Shown: positions 8,150-9,271 of the stretch, in pieces
How positions within the stretch are numbered: the stretch's first letter is position 1
Layout of the letters: each line of letters begins with the position of its first letter
Assembly: GCA_902494465.1 (NCBI GenBank)
Contig: CABUTH010000070.1
Span: 1 to 9,271 of the forward strand
Direction of reading: 5' to 3'
DNA length: 9,271 nucleotides
Source of the DNA: an uncultured Collinsella sp.
Lineage (GTDB): Bacteria; Actinomycetota; Coriobacteriia; Coriobacteriales; Coriobacteriaceae
Position numbers and translations under genes: made by a program
Notes under the pieces: model-generated
The model's database searches: none
What the model saw: only the letters and a program-made list of their open reading frames with translations
What the model was told of the DNA's origin: nothing

Positions 8150-8186
8150 TTACTCGGACAGAACCGACTCGGTTTTGTCCGAGTAA
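8150..8186. repeat. 37-nt near-perfect palindrome (17-bp hairpin with triloop)
   Basis: The outer arms TTACTCGGACA (8150-8160) and TGTCCGAGTAA (8176-8186) pair over 11 bp without mismatch. One G-T pair (8161/8175) joins them to an inner stem AACCG/CGGTT (8162-8166/8170-8174) with the loop ACT. No gene ends nearby on either strand, and neither side carries a U-tract, so it is not an obvious terminator. It could be an extended operator, a dispersed extragenic palindrome or part of a structured transcript. Confidence 0.7.
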
Positions 8187-8205
8187 ACGAATCTCCATCG
8201 AACTC

Positions 8206-8219
8206 CGAACGATTGTTCG
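8206..8219. promoter_or_regulatory. LexA (SOS) box
   Basis: CGAACGATTGTTCG has the form CGAAC-N4-GTTCG, the LexA operator core known from Gram-positive bacteria and actinobacteria. The longer mycobacterial form TCGAAC-N4-GTTCGA is matched except for the first base (C instead of T). It lies 17 bp upstream of the -35 element of the topoisomerase promoter and 99 bp before its start codon. This suggests DNA-damage control of that gene. The position upstream of, rather than across, the promoter is slightly unusual for a repressor site. Confidence 0.6.
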
Positions 8220-8235
8220 ATGGATTTCGTGTTGG

Positions 8236-8264
8236 TTGGAATCGTCTGTGGGCTGGGCTATGCT
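8236..8264 (+). promoter_or_regulatory. Sigma70-like promoter of the topoisomerase gene
   Basis: The -35 element TTGGAA (8236-8241) and the -10 element TATGCT (8259-8264) are separated by the optimal 17 bp; each matches the consensus at four of six positions. Transcription would start near 8271, giving a leader of about 48 nt before the ATG at 8319. Confidence 0.5.
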
Positions 8265-8318
8265 ACCTTGACTATCTATATGACTTAAACGCAGCAAAGG
8301 AGCACCGAGAGAGCGAGT

Positions 8319-9271
8319 ATGGCAAAAAACACCGCAAACTATGGTAACGACAGTATCCGCCAGCTCAAGGACGAGGAGCGCGTACGCCTGCGCCCCGCCG
8401 TCATCTTTGGCTCGGACGGACTCGACGGCTGCGCGCATGCCGCCTTCGAGATCCTGTCCAACGCCGTTGACGAGGCGCGCCAGGGCTACGGCAAGCTCAT
8501 CACCCTTACCGCCTTTCGCGATGGTTCCATTCAGGTAGAGGACAACGGCCGCGGCTGCCCGCTCGACTGGAACCCCTCCGAGAAGCGCTTTAACTGGGAG
8601 CTCGTCTTTTGCGAGCTCTACGCAGGTGGCAAATACAACAACAACCAGGGCGGCGACTACGACTTCTCGCTCGGTACCAACGGCCTGGGCTCGTGCGCGA
8701 CCCAGTACGCCTCCGAATACATGGACGTCACGGTTTGGCGCGACGGCAACAAGTACTCCCTGCACTTTAAAAAGGGCAAGGTCGTTGGCGCCAAAAAGAA
8801 GGCACTCGAGATTGAGCCCAGCGACGAGGACCGTACCGGCACCACCATCAAATGGCGCCCCGATCTTGAGGTCTTTACCTCCATCAGCATCCCCCACGAT
8901 TGGTATCGCGAGACCATGCGCCGCCAAGCCGTGGTCAACGCCAACGTGACCTTCCGCCTGCGTATTGAGGGCGACGACGGCGAGTTTACCGAAGAGGATT
9001 TTTGCTATCCAAAGGGCATCGAGGACTACGTGCTCGAGAAGGTCGGTGCCGACTACCTCACCGAGCCCTTCTTTATCGAGGCCGATCGTCGCGGTCGCGA
9101 TCGCGAGGACCTGCCCGATTACAACGTAAAAATCACCGCGTGCATGTGCTTCTCGCGCACTTTCACGATGCAGGAGTACTACCACAACTCATCGTGGCTC
9201 GAGAACGGTGGCTCACCCGAGAAGGCGGCCCGCAGCGCTCTGACCAGCGCCATCGATGCCTACATTAAGCA
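8319..9271 (+). CDS. Divergent GyrB/ParE-like type II topoisomerase ATPase subunit (3' partial)
   Basis: The first 317 residues of a type IIA topoisomerase B subunit; the frame runs off the window, so the toprim domain is not seen. The GHKL ATPase fold is clear: AAFEILSNAVDEARQGYG (residues about 48-65, with the catalytic Glu and Mg-binding Asn of the EI..N..DEA motif), VEDNGRGCPLDW (ADP-binding Asp and GRG), the ATP lid SLGTNGLGSCATQYAS, and DRTGTTIKWRPDLEVF, matching the TGTT.....P...F motif. A transducer domain follows. The sequence departs from ordinary GyrB or ParE at usually fixed places: GSDGLDGCAHAAFEI replaces GSTDERGLHHLVYEI, and GTNGLGSCA replaces GLHGVGASV. It thus appears to belong to the divergent second B-subunit lineage seen in Firmicutes and Actinobacteria, presumably paired with a GyrA/ParC-like protein encoded downstream. 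It would pass or relax DNA using ATP in the cytoplasm. There is no other in-frame start; AAGGAG (8297-8302) is 16 bases upstream and GAGAG (8308-8312) is nearer. The upstream LexA box suggests damage induction. Confidence 0.88.
   Translation, partial: MAKNTANYGNDSIRQLKDEERVRLRPAVIFGSDGLDGCAHAAFEILSNAVDEARQGYGKLITLTAFRDGSIQVEDNGRGCPLDWNPSEKRFNWELVFCELYAGGKYNNNQGGDYDFSLGTNGLGSCATQYASEYMDVTVWRDGNKYSLHFKKGKVVGAKKKALEIEPSDEDRTGTTIKWRPDLEVFTSISIPHDWYRETMRRQAVVNANVTFRLRIEGDDGEFTEEDFCYPKGIEDYVLEKVGADYLTEPFFIEADRRGRDREDLPDYNVKITACMCFSRTFTMQEYYHNSSWLENGGSPEKAARSALTSAIDAYIK

Larger units (their letters stand above)
7885..8318. other. Divergent intergenic region rich in symmetric DNA, no gene seen
   Basis: This 434-bp stretch separates the leftward lipoprotein gene from the rightward topoisomerase gene. 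No convincing coding sequence or RNA gene was found: the open frames here lack start-site support and run antisense into the neighbours. It holds a spaced inverted repeat (8032-8075), a 37-nt palindrome (8150-8186), a LexA-type box (8206-8219) and a promoter (8236-8264), each listed separately. The base composition between about 8080 and 8300 is visibly less GC-rich than in the flanking genes, as expected for a control region. Confidence 0.7.

Noticed and set aside
8150..8186. The 37-nt palindrome as an intrinsic terminator
   Set aside because: No gene ends upstream on either strand, and neither flank has a U-tract.
7914..9185. 423-codon minus-strand open frame
   Set aside because: It is antisense to the conserved topoisomerase gene and crosses the control region. 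The plus-strand frame carries the unmistakable GHKL motifs.
1..9271. CRISPR arrays, tRNA or rRNA genes, transposase or integrase genes
   Set aside because: No regularly spaced repeats, cloverleaf-like sequence or recombinase motifs were seen on either strand.

Overview
The window looks like a chromosomal segment of a high-GC actinobacterium. It most resembles a gut Coriobacteriia member of the Collinsella type. This rests on the GC-rich codon use, the actinobacterial LAxTG-type wall-sorting signal, a CGAAC-N4-GTTCG LexA box, and a GMP synthase tail (CRVCYDLTPKP...TVEWE). The organism call is an inference; no rRNA or marker phylogeny is available here.

Left part (1-1230): the C-terminal 326 residues of a membrane sensor histidine kinase run in from outside the window. 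A strong hairpin follows directly. Then comes an unexpected minus-strand remnant, only the last 24 codons and stop of guaA (GMP synthase). The hairpin lies just behind the guaA stop with its T-rich side facing that strand, so it is probably the old guaA terminator. The 3' end of guaA is a known integration site for genomic islands, so this may be an insertion or recombination scar.

Centre (1231-6870): a LuxR-type regulator with a helical, TPR-like N-terminal part is followed after 155 bp by a 1455-residue secreted protein. That protein has a Tat-like signal peptide, beta-rich domains, a Gly/Ser linker and a C-terminal LAGTG sorting signal. The pair may be a regulator and its surface-protein target. 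A convergent two-domain lipoprotein lies on the minus strand, with its own terminator between the two.

Right part (7885-9271): a 434-bp divergent intergenic region is dense in symmetric DNA. It holds a spaced inverted repeat, a 37-nt near-perfect palindrome, a LexA/SOS-box match, and a sigma70-like promoter. The promoter faces a divergent GyrB/ParE-like type II topoisomerase ATPase subunit that runs off the window. The most interesting hypothesis is a DNA-damage-regulated alternative topoisomerase. The second is that the guaA remnant marks the edge of an acquired segment carrying the regulator and wall-protein pair.
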